NCBI GenBank assembly: GCA_947488905.1
Contig: CANLBJ010000004.1
Location: 62,001 to 126,000 of the forward strand
Origin: Ulvibacter algarum
Lineage (GTDB): Bacteria > Bacteroidota > Bacteroidia > Flavobacteriales > Flavobacteriaceae
Length of the DNA: 64,000 nucleotides
Reading direction: 5' to 3'
In this document: positions 9,388-16,851 of the stretch, one piece after another
How positions within the stretch are numbered: the stretch's first letter is position 1
Layout of the letters: each line of letters opens with the position of its first letter
Notes under the pieces: generated by a model
Database searches by the model: none
What the model was told of the DNA's origin: nothing
Seen by the model: the letters and a program-made list of their open reading frames with translations, nothing else
Program-made: the position numbers and the translations under genes

Positions 9388-10422
9388 ATGGCATCTAAAA
9401 AATTAAGTTTCCTTGACAAAAATCTTACACTATGGATATTTATAGCAATGGCGCTAGGTGTAGGTCTTGGCTTTTTTATACCTACATTTCCAGAATTTAT
9501 TAATTCTTTTAGTAGCGGATCTACAAATATCCCCATTGCAATAGGGTTAATATTGATGATGTACCCACCCTTAGCAAAAGTGAATTATGCTTTGTTGCCT
9601 AAAGTTTTTAGAAATACAAAAGTGTTGTCTATCTCTATAGTATTAAACTGGATTGTGGGCCCTGTTTTAATGTTCTTTCTTGCCATTACGTTTTTACGTG
9701 ATTACCCAGAATATATGGTGGGACTTATTTTAATAGGTCTTGCACGTTGTATTGCGATGGTTCTTGTATGGAATGACCTTGCAGATGGTAGTAGCGAGTA
9801 TGGTGCAGGACTGGTCGCTATAAACAGTATATTTCAAGTATTTGCATATAGTTTTTATGCTTGGCTTTTTATAACGGTGCTTCCACCCTATTTTGGTTTT
9901 GAAGGCGCTATAGTAGACATCTCTGTAGGTACCATTGCAGAAAGCGTTGCTATATACTTAGGGATCCCGTTTGTTATGGGAATTTTAAGCCGCTTGATTT
10001 TTGTTAAACTTAAAGGCGAAGAGTGGTATAAAAACACCTTTATTCCAACTATCTCTCCCTTAACATTGATCGCATTACTGTTTACGATTGTTATTATGTT
10101 CTCACTTAAAGGAGAAATGATTGTTGAAATCCCAATGGATGTGTTGATTATAGCAGTACCCTTACTTATTTATTTTGTAGTGATGTTTTTCATATCTTTT
10201 TTTGCTACCAGAGCTATGGGCGCTAGTTATGACAAAACTGCCTCTGTTGCTTTTACAGCAACAGGTAACAACTTTGAACTAGCAATCGCGGTTGCCATTG
10301 CAGTATTTGGTTTAAACTCTGGACAAGCATTTGCAGGTGTTATTGGGCCACTGGTAGAAGTGCCTGCTTTAATATTATTGGTACGTGTTTCATTTTGGCT
10401 AAAGAAGCGTTATTACTCTTAG
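9388..10422 (+). CDS. acr3: ACR3-family arsenite efflux transporter
   Basis: 344 residues, about ten transmembrane segments. It has the hallmark Cys of the fourth helix region in [17 protein letters not shown] and the conserved [17 protein letters not shown] near the C-terminus, both characteristic of ACR3/Arsenite permease (BASS superfamily). It exports arsenite made by the ArsC encoded 3 bp upstream, driven by the membrane potential. It is the last gene of the arsRC-acr3 operon. Full-length, with no missing motifs. Confidence 0.93.
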   Translation: MASKKLSFLDKNLTLWIFIAMALGVGLGFFIPTFPEFINSFSSGSTNIPIAIGLILMMYPPLAKVNYALLPKVFRNTKVLSISIVLNWIVGPVLMFFLAITFLRDYPEYMVGLILIGLARCIAMVLVWNDLADGSSEYGAGLVAINSIFQVFAYSFYAWLFITVLPPYFGFEGAIVDISVGTIAESVAIYLGIPFVMGILSRLIFVKLKGEEWYKNTFIPTISPLTLIALLFTIVIMFSLKGEMIVEIPMDVLIIAVPLLIYFVVMFFISFFATRAMGASYDKTASVAFTATGNNFELAIAVAIAVFGLNSGQAFAGVIGPLVEVPALILLVRVSFWLKKRYYS

Positions 10423-10552
10423 GGCATAAGTAGCATTAATTAACGAGGATAGCTGCATATGTAACAGACCCTGCGCTTAAATTTTAGGGCTTACTACACC
10501 AACCATTTAATATAAACATTAAACATATTCTAATCTCATAACATACTTAATA

Positions 10553-10936
10553 ATGCCTTCTTTCACATTTAATCATATAGCACTTTCAGTAAAAGATGTT
10601 AACGCATCTGTTGAGTTTTACCAAAAGGTTTTTCAGCTTAAAGAAATAAAGAATACTGCTTCTGAGTCAAAAACAAGATGGTTGTCACTTAATGAAGCAA
10701 AACAACTTCATCTTATTCCTCGTCCAGATTTTGAAATAAAAATTAATAAGGCTGTGCATTTTGCTTTAACAACATCAGATTTTGATAAATTCATAACTGA
10801 TCTAAAAGAACTAAAAATTAATTACTCTGATTGGCTTGACAACCCAAACAAAGTTTACACACGACAAGATGGAATTAAACAAGTTTACTTTCAAGACCCA
10901 AATGGATACTGGATTGAAGTAAATAATGATGTTTAA
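10553..10936 (+). CDS. VOC-superfamily (glyoxalase/dioxygenase-fold) protein
   Basis: 127 residues with two beta-alpha-beta-beta-beta halves: FNHIALSVKDVNASVEFYQKVF at the start and VYTRQDGIKQVYFQDPNGYWIEV at the end. The candidate metal ligands are His in NHIALSV, His in KAVHFALTT, and Glu in YWIEV. That pattern fits glyoxalase I, fosfomycin-resistance proteins or extradiol dioxygenases, and substrate cannot be assigned. It is separated by 130 bp from acr3, so it is probably an independent gene. A 52-bp perfect palindrome follows it. Confidence 0.75.
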   Translation: MPSFTFNHIALSVKDVNASVEFYQKVFQLKEIKNTASESKTRWLSLNEAKQLHLIPRPDFEIKINKAVHFALTTSDFDKFITDLKELKINYSDWLDNPNKVYTRQDGIKQVYFQDPNGYWIEVNNDV

Positions 10937-10960
10937 TAAATGAAAAATTGGGTATATAAT

Positions 10961-11012
10961 CTATAAAACAAACCCCATTAATATTTAAATATTAATGGGG
11001 TTTGTTTTATAG
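10961..11012. terminator. 52-bp perfect palindrome, bidirectional terminator
   Basis: Two 26-nt arms are exactly complementary with no spacer. The centre is ATATTTAAATAT, flanked by CCCCATTA/TAATGGGG and by AAAACAA/TTGTTTT. It lies between the VOC gene (+) and typA (-). Confidence 0.85.
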
Positions 11013-11020
11013 ATACTGTT

Positions 11021-11072
11021 CAAAAAAAATCTGCATTAAACAAATGCCCTAAGGCAATGTGTAATGCAGATT
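11021..11072 (-). terminator. Terminator of typA
   Basis: On the minus strand a stem AATCTGCATTA/TAATGCAGATT, with an inner TGCC/GGCA hairpin, is followed by an eight-T run. It lies just after the typA stop. Confidence 0.8.
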
Positions 11073-11106
11073 AATATATTCAATCTATACTATTTCCGAA
11101 GAAATA

Positions 11107-12900
11107 CTATAGTTTATTACGCTTTCTATCATTAGCTTTTAAGAATACTTTACGGATACGTAAGAAGTTAGGTGTTACCTCAACATACTCATCTTTCTGT
11201 ATAAATTCTAATGCTTCTTCTAGTGAGAACTTGATAGCAGGCACAATCTTAGCCTTGTCATCTGCTCCAGAAGAACGTACGTTAGATAGTTTTTTAGTCT
11301 TTGTGATATTTACTTCCATATCATCCTGACGTGTGTTCTCTCCAATTACTTGACCTTCGTAAATATCTTCATTAGGATTAACGAAGAAACGACCTCTATC
11401 TTGTAATTTATCAATAGAATAAGGAATTGCTGAACCATTCTCCATAGATACTAAAGATCCATTTTGACGTTCTGGAATACCACCTCTCATTGGTTGGTAC
11501 TCAATAAAACGGTGTGTCATAATTGCCTCACCTGCTGTTGCAGTTAAAAGCTGATTACGTAAACCAATAATACCTCTAGATGGGATGATAAACTCACAGA
11601 TCATACGATCACCTTTAGCTTCCATAGATACCATTTCTCCTTTACGGATACTTACAAAGTTTACAGCAGTACCACTTACACTTTCTGGTAAGTCAATAGT
11701 TAATTCTTCTACTGGCTCACATTTAACACCATCAATTTCTTTAATGATTACTTGTGGCTGCCCTATTTGTAATTCATACCCTTCACGACGCATTGTCTCA
11801 ATTAAAACTGACAAGTGAAGAATACCACGACCGTAAACTAAAAACTTATCTGCACTCCCTGTTTCTTCAAGGCGCATCGCTAAGTTTTTCTCTAATTCTT
11901 TTTCTAGACGCTCTCTAATATGACGTGAAGTTACATACTTTCCATCTTTACCAAAGAAAGGAGAATCGTTAATTGTAAACAACATGCTCATTGTAGGCTC
12001 ATCAATAGCAATAGTTTCTAATGCTTCTGGGTTTTCAAAATCTGCAACGGTATCACCAATGTCAAATCCTTCTAAACCTACTATTGCACAAATATCTCCC
12101 GCTTGTACTTCTTCTACTTTTAAACGGCCTAAACCTTCAAATGTATGTACTTCTTTAATCTTAGTTTTTACAACAGTACCATCTGCCTTCATTAGAGATA
12201 CTTTCATACCTTCTCTTAAAGTACCACGAGTTAAACGACCTATAGCGATACGTCCTGTAAATGAAGAGAAATCTAAAGATGTGATTAATAACTGAGGTGT
12301 ACCTTCTTCAAATTTAGGAGGAGTTACGTTCTCAAGTACCATATCTAATAATGGCTCTACATTTTCTGTTTCATTTTCCCAGTGATCACTCATCCAGTTG
12401 TTCTTTGCAGAACCGTAAACTGTAGGGAAATCTAATTGCCACTCTTCTGCACCAAGCTCAAACATTAAGTCAAACACTTTCTCGTGCACTAACTCTGGTG
12501 TACAGTTTTCTTTATCTACTTTGTTAATCACAACACAAGGCTTAAGACCTAAGTCTAATGCTTTTTGCAATACAAAACGTGTTTGTGGCATAGGCCCCTC
12601 AAAGGCATCTACTAGCAAACAAACACCATCTGCCATATTTAATACACGCTCTACCTCTCCACCAAAATCGGCGTGACCAGGCGTATCAATAATATTAATC
12701 TTAGTGTCTTTATAGACAACAGATACATTCTTAGATGTAATCGTGATTCCACGTTCACGTTCAAGATCGTTATTATCTAAGATTAAATCTCCAGTATTCT
12801 GGTTATCGCGAAATAACTGACAGTGATACATAATTTTATCAACCAGGGTAGTTTTACCGTGATCTACGTGTGCAATAATTGCAATATTTATAACTTTCAT
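11107..12900 (-). CDS. typA: Ribosome-associated translational GTPase TypA/BipA
   Basis: 597 residues from ATG 12900. The frame opens 6 bp earlier only at a TTG. G-domain motifs are in order: P-loop AHVDHGKTT (G1), RERGITI (G2), DTPGHADFGGEV (G3) and NKVDKE (G4). EF-G-like domains II, III and V and the BipA-specific C-terminal domain (LRIRKVFL) follow. Length and motifs are standard. It binds the ribosome and affects 50S assembly and stress or cold responses. It is monocistronic, with a good -7 element at 12960-12967. A GC-rich hairpin (CCCGT/ACGGG, 12909-12922) sits immediately before the start codon, where it could influence initiation (inference). Confidence 0.96.
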   Translation of the reverse strand: MKVINIAIIAHVDHGKTTLVDKIMYHCQLFRDNQNTGDLILDNNDLERERGITITSKNVSVVYKDTKINIIDTPGHADFGGEVERVLNMADGVCLLVDAFEGPMPQTRFVLQKALDLGLKPCVVINKVDKENCTPELVHEKVFDLMFELGAEEWQLDFPTVYGSAKNNWMSDHWENETENVEPLLDMVLENVTPPKFEEGTPQLLITSLDFSSFTGRIAIGRLTRGTLREGMKVSLMKADGTVVKTKIKEVHTFEGLGRLKVEEVQAGDICAIVGLEGFDIGDTVADFENPEALETIAIDEPTMSMLFTINDSPFFGKDGKYVTSRHIRERLEKELEKNLAMRLEETGSADKFLVYGRGILHLSVLIETMRREGYELQIGQPQVIIKEIDGVKCEPVEELTIDLPESVSGTAVNFVSIRKGEMVSMEAKGDRMICEFIIPSRGIIGLRNQLLTATAGEAIMTHRFIEYQPMRGGIPERQNGSLVSMENGSAIPYSIDKLQDRGRFFVNPNEDIYEGQVIGENTRQDDMEVNITKTKKLSNVRSSGADDKAKIVPAIKFSLEEALEFIQKDEYVEVTPNFLRIRKVFLKANDRKRNKL

Positions 12901-12959
12901 TCTCAAAGCCCGTGAAGACGGGTAACCATTTAATTAGTAGTGTTTTGCGCAGATAGAAT

Positions 12960-12967
12960 CAAAAATA
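12960..12967 (-). promoter_or_regulatory. Bacteroidetes -7 element for typA
   Basis: On the minus strand TATTTTTG matches TANNTTTG exactly, 59 bp before the ATG. A possible -33 TTG lies at 12992-12994. Confidence 0.5.
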
Positions 12968-13043
12968 AATTTGTTTCATTCTAACAGGGCGCAAAAGTAG
13001 TGTTTTTTAATGTATTAGCTATATATTTAGGTGAGATTATTTC

Positions 13044-13055
13044 TCCGGAAATTTT
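13044..13055 (+). repeat. TTCKGAAATTTT-type recurring motif (one mismatch)
   Basis: TCCGGAAATTTT lies in the divergent typA/kdsA spacer. It is one of six similar sites, all in promoter-bearing intergenic regions; function unknown. Confidence 0.4.
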
Positions 13056-13112
13056 AAGGGTTTTAGAAACATCTTTATTTTCTATTCTCAAAGACTTCAC
13101 ATTAGAATATTC

Positions 13113-13120
13113 TACCTTTG
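13113..13120 (+). promoter_or_regulatory. Bacteroidetes -7 element for kdsA
   Basis: TACCTTTG matches TANNTTTG. It overlaps an upstream in-frame start (13118) and so fixes the true kdsA start at 13139. Confidence 0.6.
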
Positions 13121-13138
13121 TATTCTCAAATAAATTTT

Positions 13139-13957
13139 ATGACACTTTCACAAATACCAAACATAAAACACACCACTTCTAACAATTTCTTTTTACTTGC
13201 TGGCCCTTGTGCCATTGAAGGTGAAGATATGGCAATGCGTATTGCAGAAAAGATTGTCACAATTACAGACAAGCTAGAGATACCTTTTATATTTAAAGGA
13301 AGTTACCGTAAAGCAAATAGAAGTAGAATAGATAGCTTTACAGGTATTGGCGATGAAAAAGCATTAGAAATCTTAAAAAAAGTTTCAGAAAAATTTAATG
13401 TACCCACGGTTACAGATATTCACGAAGCTGGAGAGGCTGCTAAAGCTGCACAATATGTAGACGTTTTACAAATACCTGCCTTTTTAGTACGCCAGACTGA
13501 TCTTGTGGTTGCCGCTGCAAAAACAGGAAAAGTGGTCAACTTAAAGAAGGGACAATTTATGAGCCCAGAAGCCATGCAACACGCCGTGCAAAAAGTAAAA
13601 GATGCAGGTAGTGATAAAGCTTGGATTACAGATAGAGGTACGATGTTTGGCTACCAAGATATGATTGTAGATTTTAGAGGCATCCCAACCATGAAGCAGT
13701 ATGCTCCAGTTGTACTTGATGTGACACATAGTTTACAACAACCTAATCAAAGCGCAGGAGTTACTGGCGGAAGACCAGAAATGATTGCTACAATCGCAAA
13801 AGCAGGAATTGTAACTGGCGCAGACGGCCTATTTATTGAAACGCATTTTGACCCAGCTAACGCAAAAAGTGATGGTGCAAATATGCTAGACATTTCTAAA
13901 TTAGAGAAGTTGTTGACAGACTTAGTTGCAATTAGAAAAGTGGTTAATTCTTTATAG
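13139..13957 (+). CDS. kdsA: 3-deoxy-8-phosphooctulonate synthase (KDO-8-P synthase)
   Basis: 272 residues from ATG 13139. The upstream start 13118 lies inside the -7 element. Motifs are LLAGPCAIEGE near the N-terminus, FKGSYRKANRSR (phosphate/PEP binding), DIHEAG, QIPAFLVRQTDL, KKGQFMSPE, DVTHSLQQP and GLFIETH, the full KdsA TIM-barrel set. It condenses phosphoenolpyruvate with arabinose 5-phosphate to make KDO-8-P for lipopolysaccharide inner core. I see Asn in the NLKKGQF strand, and the AGPCAIE Cys is present. Divergent from typA; no operon partner. Confidence 0.96.
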   Translation: MTLSQIPNIKHTTSNNFFLLAGPCAIEGEDMAMRIAEKIVTITDKLEIPFIFKGSYRKANRSRIDSFTGIGDEKALEILKKVSEKFNVPTVTDIHEAGEAAKAAQYVDVLQIPAFLVRQTDLVVAAAKTGKVVNLKKGQFMSPEAMQHAVQKVKDAGSDKAWITDRGTMFGYQDMIVDFRGIPTMKQYAPVVLDVTHSLQQPNQSAGVTGGRPEMIATIAKAGIVTGADGLFIETHFDPANAKSDGANMLDISKLEKLLTDLVAIRKVVNSL

Positions 13958-13978
13958 TAGTGAGTAGTGAGTAGTGAA
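13958..13978 (+). repeat. Three tandem 7-bp repeats after kdsA
   Basis: TAGTGAG is repeated three times, the last copy ending in A, immediately after the kdsA stop. Probably slippage; every unit contains in-frame-capable TAG or TGA. Confidence 0.6.
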
Positions 13979-14014
13979 AATTCAACACTAAAAACTAATT
14001 TCTCAATGCTATTT

Positions 14015-14380
14015 TCAAGAGGTATACCCCTTCTTCTTTGTCTTATTTGCCTCTTCAAGACATTCTATTAAAACCTTACCATCAATATCCTCGGGTTTAA
14101 AATACCGGAGCGATTTTACAAATTTTCGTTTTTCAGAAACCAAAATATCCATGTGGATATTAAAATCTTTGCGTGCCCAGAAGCAAACGTCTACAAAACC
14201 TTTTTTAGCATTCACGTTTAAGTAACAAATAGGACAGTCTTCACTGTAAAATATAGGGAGTCGCCATTTATAAAGCATTTCACATTCTGGCAATGTTTGC
14301 TCTATGAGCACTTGCACTTCTAGTAGCATAGACCTAGAAGGTTCTTGCTGGCGTAAGATGTATTCTTCTGCTGGATTCAT
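14015..14380 (-). CDS. DUF1801-family small protein
   Basis: 121 residues. The pattern EYILRQQEPSRSMLLEVQVL then LPECEMLYKWRLPIFY, CYLNVNAKKGFVDVCFWA and a Lys-rich C-terminus matches the DUF1801/YdhG-like fold (iron chaperone frataxin-like superfamily). Molecular function is not established. It is convergent with kdsA and followed upstream by a dispersed hairpin repeat. No partner genes. Confidence 0.75.
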   Translation of the reverse strand: MNPAEEYILRQQEPSRSMLLEVQVLIEQTLPECEMLYKWRLPIFYSEDCPICYLNVNAKKGFVDVCFWARKDFNIHMDILVSEKRKFVKSLRYFKPEDIDGKVLIECLEEANKTKKKGYTS

Positions 14381-14401
14381 TTATATATAATAACAGTCAC
14401 T

Positions 14402-14458
14402 CTGAGATTGTCGAAGGGCAAAATTAGACTAAACTTGAATGAACTTCGACAAGCTCAG
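14402..14458. repeat. Dispersed inverted repeat (CTTCGACAAGCTCAG type)
   Basis: The arms CTGAGATTGTCGAAG (14402-14416) and CTTCGACAAGCTCAG (14444-14458) are complementary with one mismatch. The sequence style matches dispersed hairpins in flavobacterial intergenic DNA. Confidence 0.7.
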
Positions 14459-14530
14459 TTTGATAAACTATTTAGATTTTGTGATTATAAATTTATCACT
14501 TTTTTCTAGTTTACTTCAATTAAAATATTT

Positions 14531-14549
14531 TACTTTGTAATTCAAAGTA
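14531..14549 (+). promoter_or_regulatory. Operator TACTTTG-N5-CAAAGTA, copy 1
   Basis: TACTTTGTAATTCAAAGTA is a 7+5+7 perfect inverted repeat 7 bp before the ATG of the membrane-protein/regulator operon. An identical-arm copy occurs at 16036-16054. It overlaps a -7-like TTACTTTG, which suggests repression. Confidence 0.75.
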
Positions 14550-14556
14550 CTTTATT

Positions 14557-15165
14557 ATGAGCGAACAAGATTATCTAAAAGACATTAGCGAGATTAAAAA
14601 CTTGATGAATAAGTCATCTCGTTTTATCTCTCTTAGCGGTTGGGCAGGAATATTTGCTGGGGTGTATGCATTAATAGGCGCGGCCGTTGCTTATTATATT
14701 GTGATGAGTTCTGGTAGAGACTACCTTATACTTGATGGTTATGTTTTTAGGCTGATACTTTTAGACCTTGCATTGATTGCCATTTTAAGTGTGGGGACTG
14801 CCATATTTATAACTACTCGAAGAGCAAAAAGTGATGGCGTAAAATTTTGGGATGAGACTACACGTAAACTCTTAATGAGCTTTTTAGTTCCGCTAGTTAC
14901 AGGAGGTATTTATATTCTGATTATTCTCAAACAACAAAAGTATGGGCAAACGGGTGCCTTAATGCTTATTTTTTATGGACTTGCACTAGTAAACGCAGCT
15001 AAACATACTTTTAGTAACATCAAGTACTTAGGTTATATTGAGATTGCACTCGGTCTCATTTGTGCCCTTTACCCAGGGTATGGCTTCTGGTTGTGGGTTG
15101 TTGGTTTTGGGGTGATGCACATTATTTATGGTGCAATGATGTTAGCTAATGAGAAAAAACAATAG
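14557..15165 (+). CDS. Polytopic membrane protein co-transcribed with a winged-helix regulator
   Basis: 202 residues with about six hydrophobic helices (for example around residues 25-47, 60-83, 100-125, 130-145, 155-195) and a soluble N-terminus (MSEQDYLKDISEIKNLMNKS). I recognise no catalytic motif. The regulator gene starts 2 bp after its stop. The same operator precedes this operon and the CreD operon downstream, so both are probably controlled together. Such pairs are common beside creD genes in this phylum. Function unknown; possibly an envelope-stress component. Confidence 0.65.
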   Translation: MSEQDYLKDISEIKNLMNKSSRFISLSGWAGIFAGVYALIGAAVAYYIVMSSGRDYLILDGYVFRLILLDLALIAILSVGTAIFITTRRAKSDGVKFWDETTRKLLMSFLVPLVTGGIYILIILKQQKYGQTGALMLIFYGLALVNAAKHTFSNIKYLGYIEIALGLICALYPGYGFWLWVVGFGVMHIIYGAMMLANEKKQ

Positions 15166-15167
15166 GC

Positions 15168-15470
15168 TTGGGGATTATAGAAAACATAAATAAAGTTTTT
15201 GATCATCGCATTAGACTAGGCATCATGTCTATTTTAATGGTGAATGATGAAGCTGACTTTAACAGACTCAAAGAATTACTTGAGGTGACAGACGGAAACC
15301 TAGCAAGTCACATTAAAGCACTCGAGAAAGAAGCGTATATATTAATTGAAAAACAATTTATAGGCAAAAAACCTAACACAAGATATAGTGCAACCAAGCT
15401 AGGAAAGGCAGCATTTAAAAAACACATTAATGCACTAGAACAATTAATTATGAATAAAGGCTTGAAATAG
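15168..15470 (+). CDS. Winged-helix transcriptional regulator (TTG start)
   Basis: 100 residues. HRIRLGIMSILMVNDEADFNRLKELLEVTDGNLASHIKALEKEAYILIEKQFIGKKP forms an HTH plus beta-wing of the MarR/PadR-like HTH_27 type, with recognition helix DGNLASHIKAL; the C-terminal helix probably dimerises. The only start that preserves the first helix is TTG at 15168, 2 bp after the preceding stop, which implies translational coupling. The next ATG would remove part of the HTH. It is the natural candidate to bind the TACTTTG-N5-CAAAGTA operators at 14531 and 16036, giving autoregulation and control of the CreD operon (inference). Confidence 0.8.
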   Translation: MGIIENINKVFDHRIRLGIMSILMVNDEADFNRLKELLEVTDGNLASHIKALEKEAYILIEKQFIGKKPNTRYSATKLGKAAFKKHINALEQLIMNKGLK

Positions 15471-15587
15471 AAAATTTTCCTTTAAAAACGAGATACGTTA
15501 TAACGCGGTTATCTAAAATATAATAACGGATAATTGATGACACATATCGAATACTAGATACAAGAATAAACAGGCATAAGTAGCTGT

Positions 15588-15595
15588 TACATTTG
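15588..15595 (+). promoter_or_regulatory. Bacteroidetes -7 element for the DoxX-like gene
   Basis: TACATTTG is a perfect TANNTTTG, 22 bp before the ATG at 15618. Confidence 0.5.
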
Positions 15596-15617
15596 TGGTA
15601 TATATAAAAACCACCAG

Positions 15618-15986
15618 ATGAAAACAGGAATAGAGAATACAGGAAATAATAAATGGATCAAGACCATAATGGTATGGCTGCCCTCTACCCTAGTCGCTAT
15701 CTTCTTTATTCAAAACGGAATTGAAAAAATTTTAAAATCTACTGAGCTTGACAAAGTGGGTTTAAGTAGTACGCAGATACTAATAGTTGGAGTGATTTTA
15801 TTGATCTCAACAGCCTTGTATTTAATAGACAGAACGATGATAATTGGGACCGTCATATTGATGCTTTATATGGCAGGTATTGTTATTATTCATATACAAA
15901 AAGGTAAACCCTTTATTATAGCAGGTCTTATTGTGATCACTATAGGTTATGGGGCATATATGAGAAGAATAATATCAAAAGAATAA
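15618..15986 (+). CDS. DoxX-like small membrane protein
   Basis: 122 residues and four transmembrane helices. WLPSTLVAIFFIQNGIEKIL resembles the first helix of DoxX-family proteins (a helix followed by G-x-x-K-L). No redox cysteines are present. Own promoter at 15588. It lies between two operons that share an operator but lacks that operator itself. Family call moderate; function unknown. Confidence 0.55.
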   Translation: MKTGIENTGNNKWIKTIMVWLPSTLVAIFFIQNGIEKILKSTELDKVGLSSTQILIVGVILLISTALYLIDRTMIIGTVILMLYMAGIVIIHIQKGKPFIIAGLIVITIGYGAYMRRIISKE

Positions 15987-16035
15987 CTAAAATAAAAATG
16001 CTCATCATAACACGATGAGTAATTTTTTAAACATT

Positions 16036-16054
16036 TACTTTGTTTTTCAAAGTA
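16036..16054 (+). promoter_or_regulatory. Operator TACTTTG-N5-CAAAGTA, copy 2
   Basis: TACTTTGTTTTTCAAAGTA lies 9 bp before the ATG at 16064. The arms are identical to copy 1 and the conservation extends into CTTTAT downstream. It controls the small membrane protein/Coq4-like/CreD operon. Confidence 0.75.
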
Positions 16055-16063
16055 CTTTATAAT

Positions 16064-16339
16064 ATGAAAACTAAAACAGCATTCAAGATTTTCGCTTCCT
16101 TTTTTGGGATTGGCACTTTTATTTTTGTGGGGCATCTACTAGTACCAGAGACGATGATCTGGTACATTTTAGGGTTTGTTTTTATCATTATCGCTCTTAT
16201 AGTTAATAGTATCGCGCTACTCTCTAACATCATAAAACTTATTAAATACGATCGTCTAGAAACCTTCTTTTCTATCTGTATTCTACTTATTAATATTCCA
16301 GTTGCGGTTATCTATTTTCATTTCCTTTTTAATTTTTAG
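16064..16339 (+). CDS. Small three-helix membrane protein of the CreD operon
   Basis: 91 residues from ATG 16064; an in-frame start at 16040 lies inside the operator and is rejected. There are three hydrophobic stretches (FKIFASFFGIGTFIFVGHLL, MIWYILGFVFIIIALIVNSIALL, FFSICILLINIPVAVIYFHFLF). No recognised family. First gene of an operon with the Coq4-like gene (2 bp downstream) and creD. Confidence 0.6.
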   Translation: MKTKTAFKIFASFFGIGTFIFVGHLLVPETMIWYILGFVFIIIALIVNSIALLSNIIKLIKYDRLETFFSICILLINIPVAVIYFHFLFNF

Positions 16340-16341
16340 TT

Positions 16342-16839
16342 ATGATTTTACCATTCACACATACTCGTAAAAAATTAATCACTTGGCTGTTTCACTGGAC
16401 TATGGTGCTGTATTGCACATTTAAAAAGAAAGCAGCTTGGGGAATTACCACAGCTCAATTATTAGAACTACCTACTTATACTTTAGGTCACCACTTAGGG
16501 TTACTACTTGACAAAAATGGGTTTGAGTTACTCCCTAAAGTTGAGCGCCACGATGCATATCACCTTATGACGGGTTATGGCACCACCGTAGAAGAAGAAA
16601 TAGCACTGCAGTATTGTTGCTTCGGAAATGGTAAAAGAACACCTTATCTCTTAGGAGTTTTAGTACTAGGCACTATTATTCTGCCAGATCATATTTCAGA
16701 ATATATAAAAGCTTTTAAACTGGGGCGGGCTGCAAATAGCTTTCACCATTTTGACTATAAACAGCTGCTTACTGTGAATTATGAACATTTCAGAAATACC
16801 ATATTTACTAACAAACAATTATCATTTATCAATCAATAA
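16342..16839 (+). CDS. Coq4-like protein
   Basis: 165 residues. It contains HDAYHLMTGYGTTVEEE, which fits the Coq4 signature HDxxH-x11-E (zinc-ligand motif of the ubiquinone-biosynthesis scaffold Coq4), and a long C-terminal helical region (KAFKLGRAANSF). Coq4 proteins bind Zn and quinone-like lipids. Members of this phylum normally use menaquinone, so a ubiquinone role is unlikely, and a lipid- or quinone-binding role in the envelope-stress operon is an inference. Start 2 bp after the previous stop; creD begins 12 bp downstream. Confidence 0.65.
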   Translation: MILPFTHTRKKLITWLFHWTMVLYCTFKKKAAWGITTAQLLELPTYTLGHHLGLLLDKNGFELLPKVERHDAYHLMTGYGTTVEEEIALQYCCFGNGKRTPYLLGVLVLGTIILPDHISEYIKAFKLGRAANSFHHFDYKQLLTVNYEHFRNTIFTNKQLSFINQ

Positions 16840-16851
16840 AACACAAATATC

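Noticed and set aside
13000-13182. ORF over the typA/kdsA spacer
   Set aside because: It crosses the divergent promoter region, including the kdsA -7 element, and overlaps kdsA in another frame; no recognisable protein.
16040-16063. ATG inside the operator before the CreD operon
   Set aside because: It lies in operator copy 2; ATG 16064 suits the hydrophobic start.
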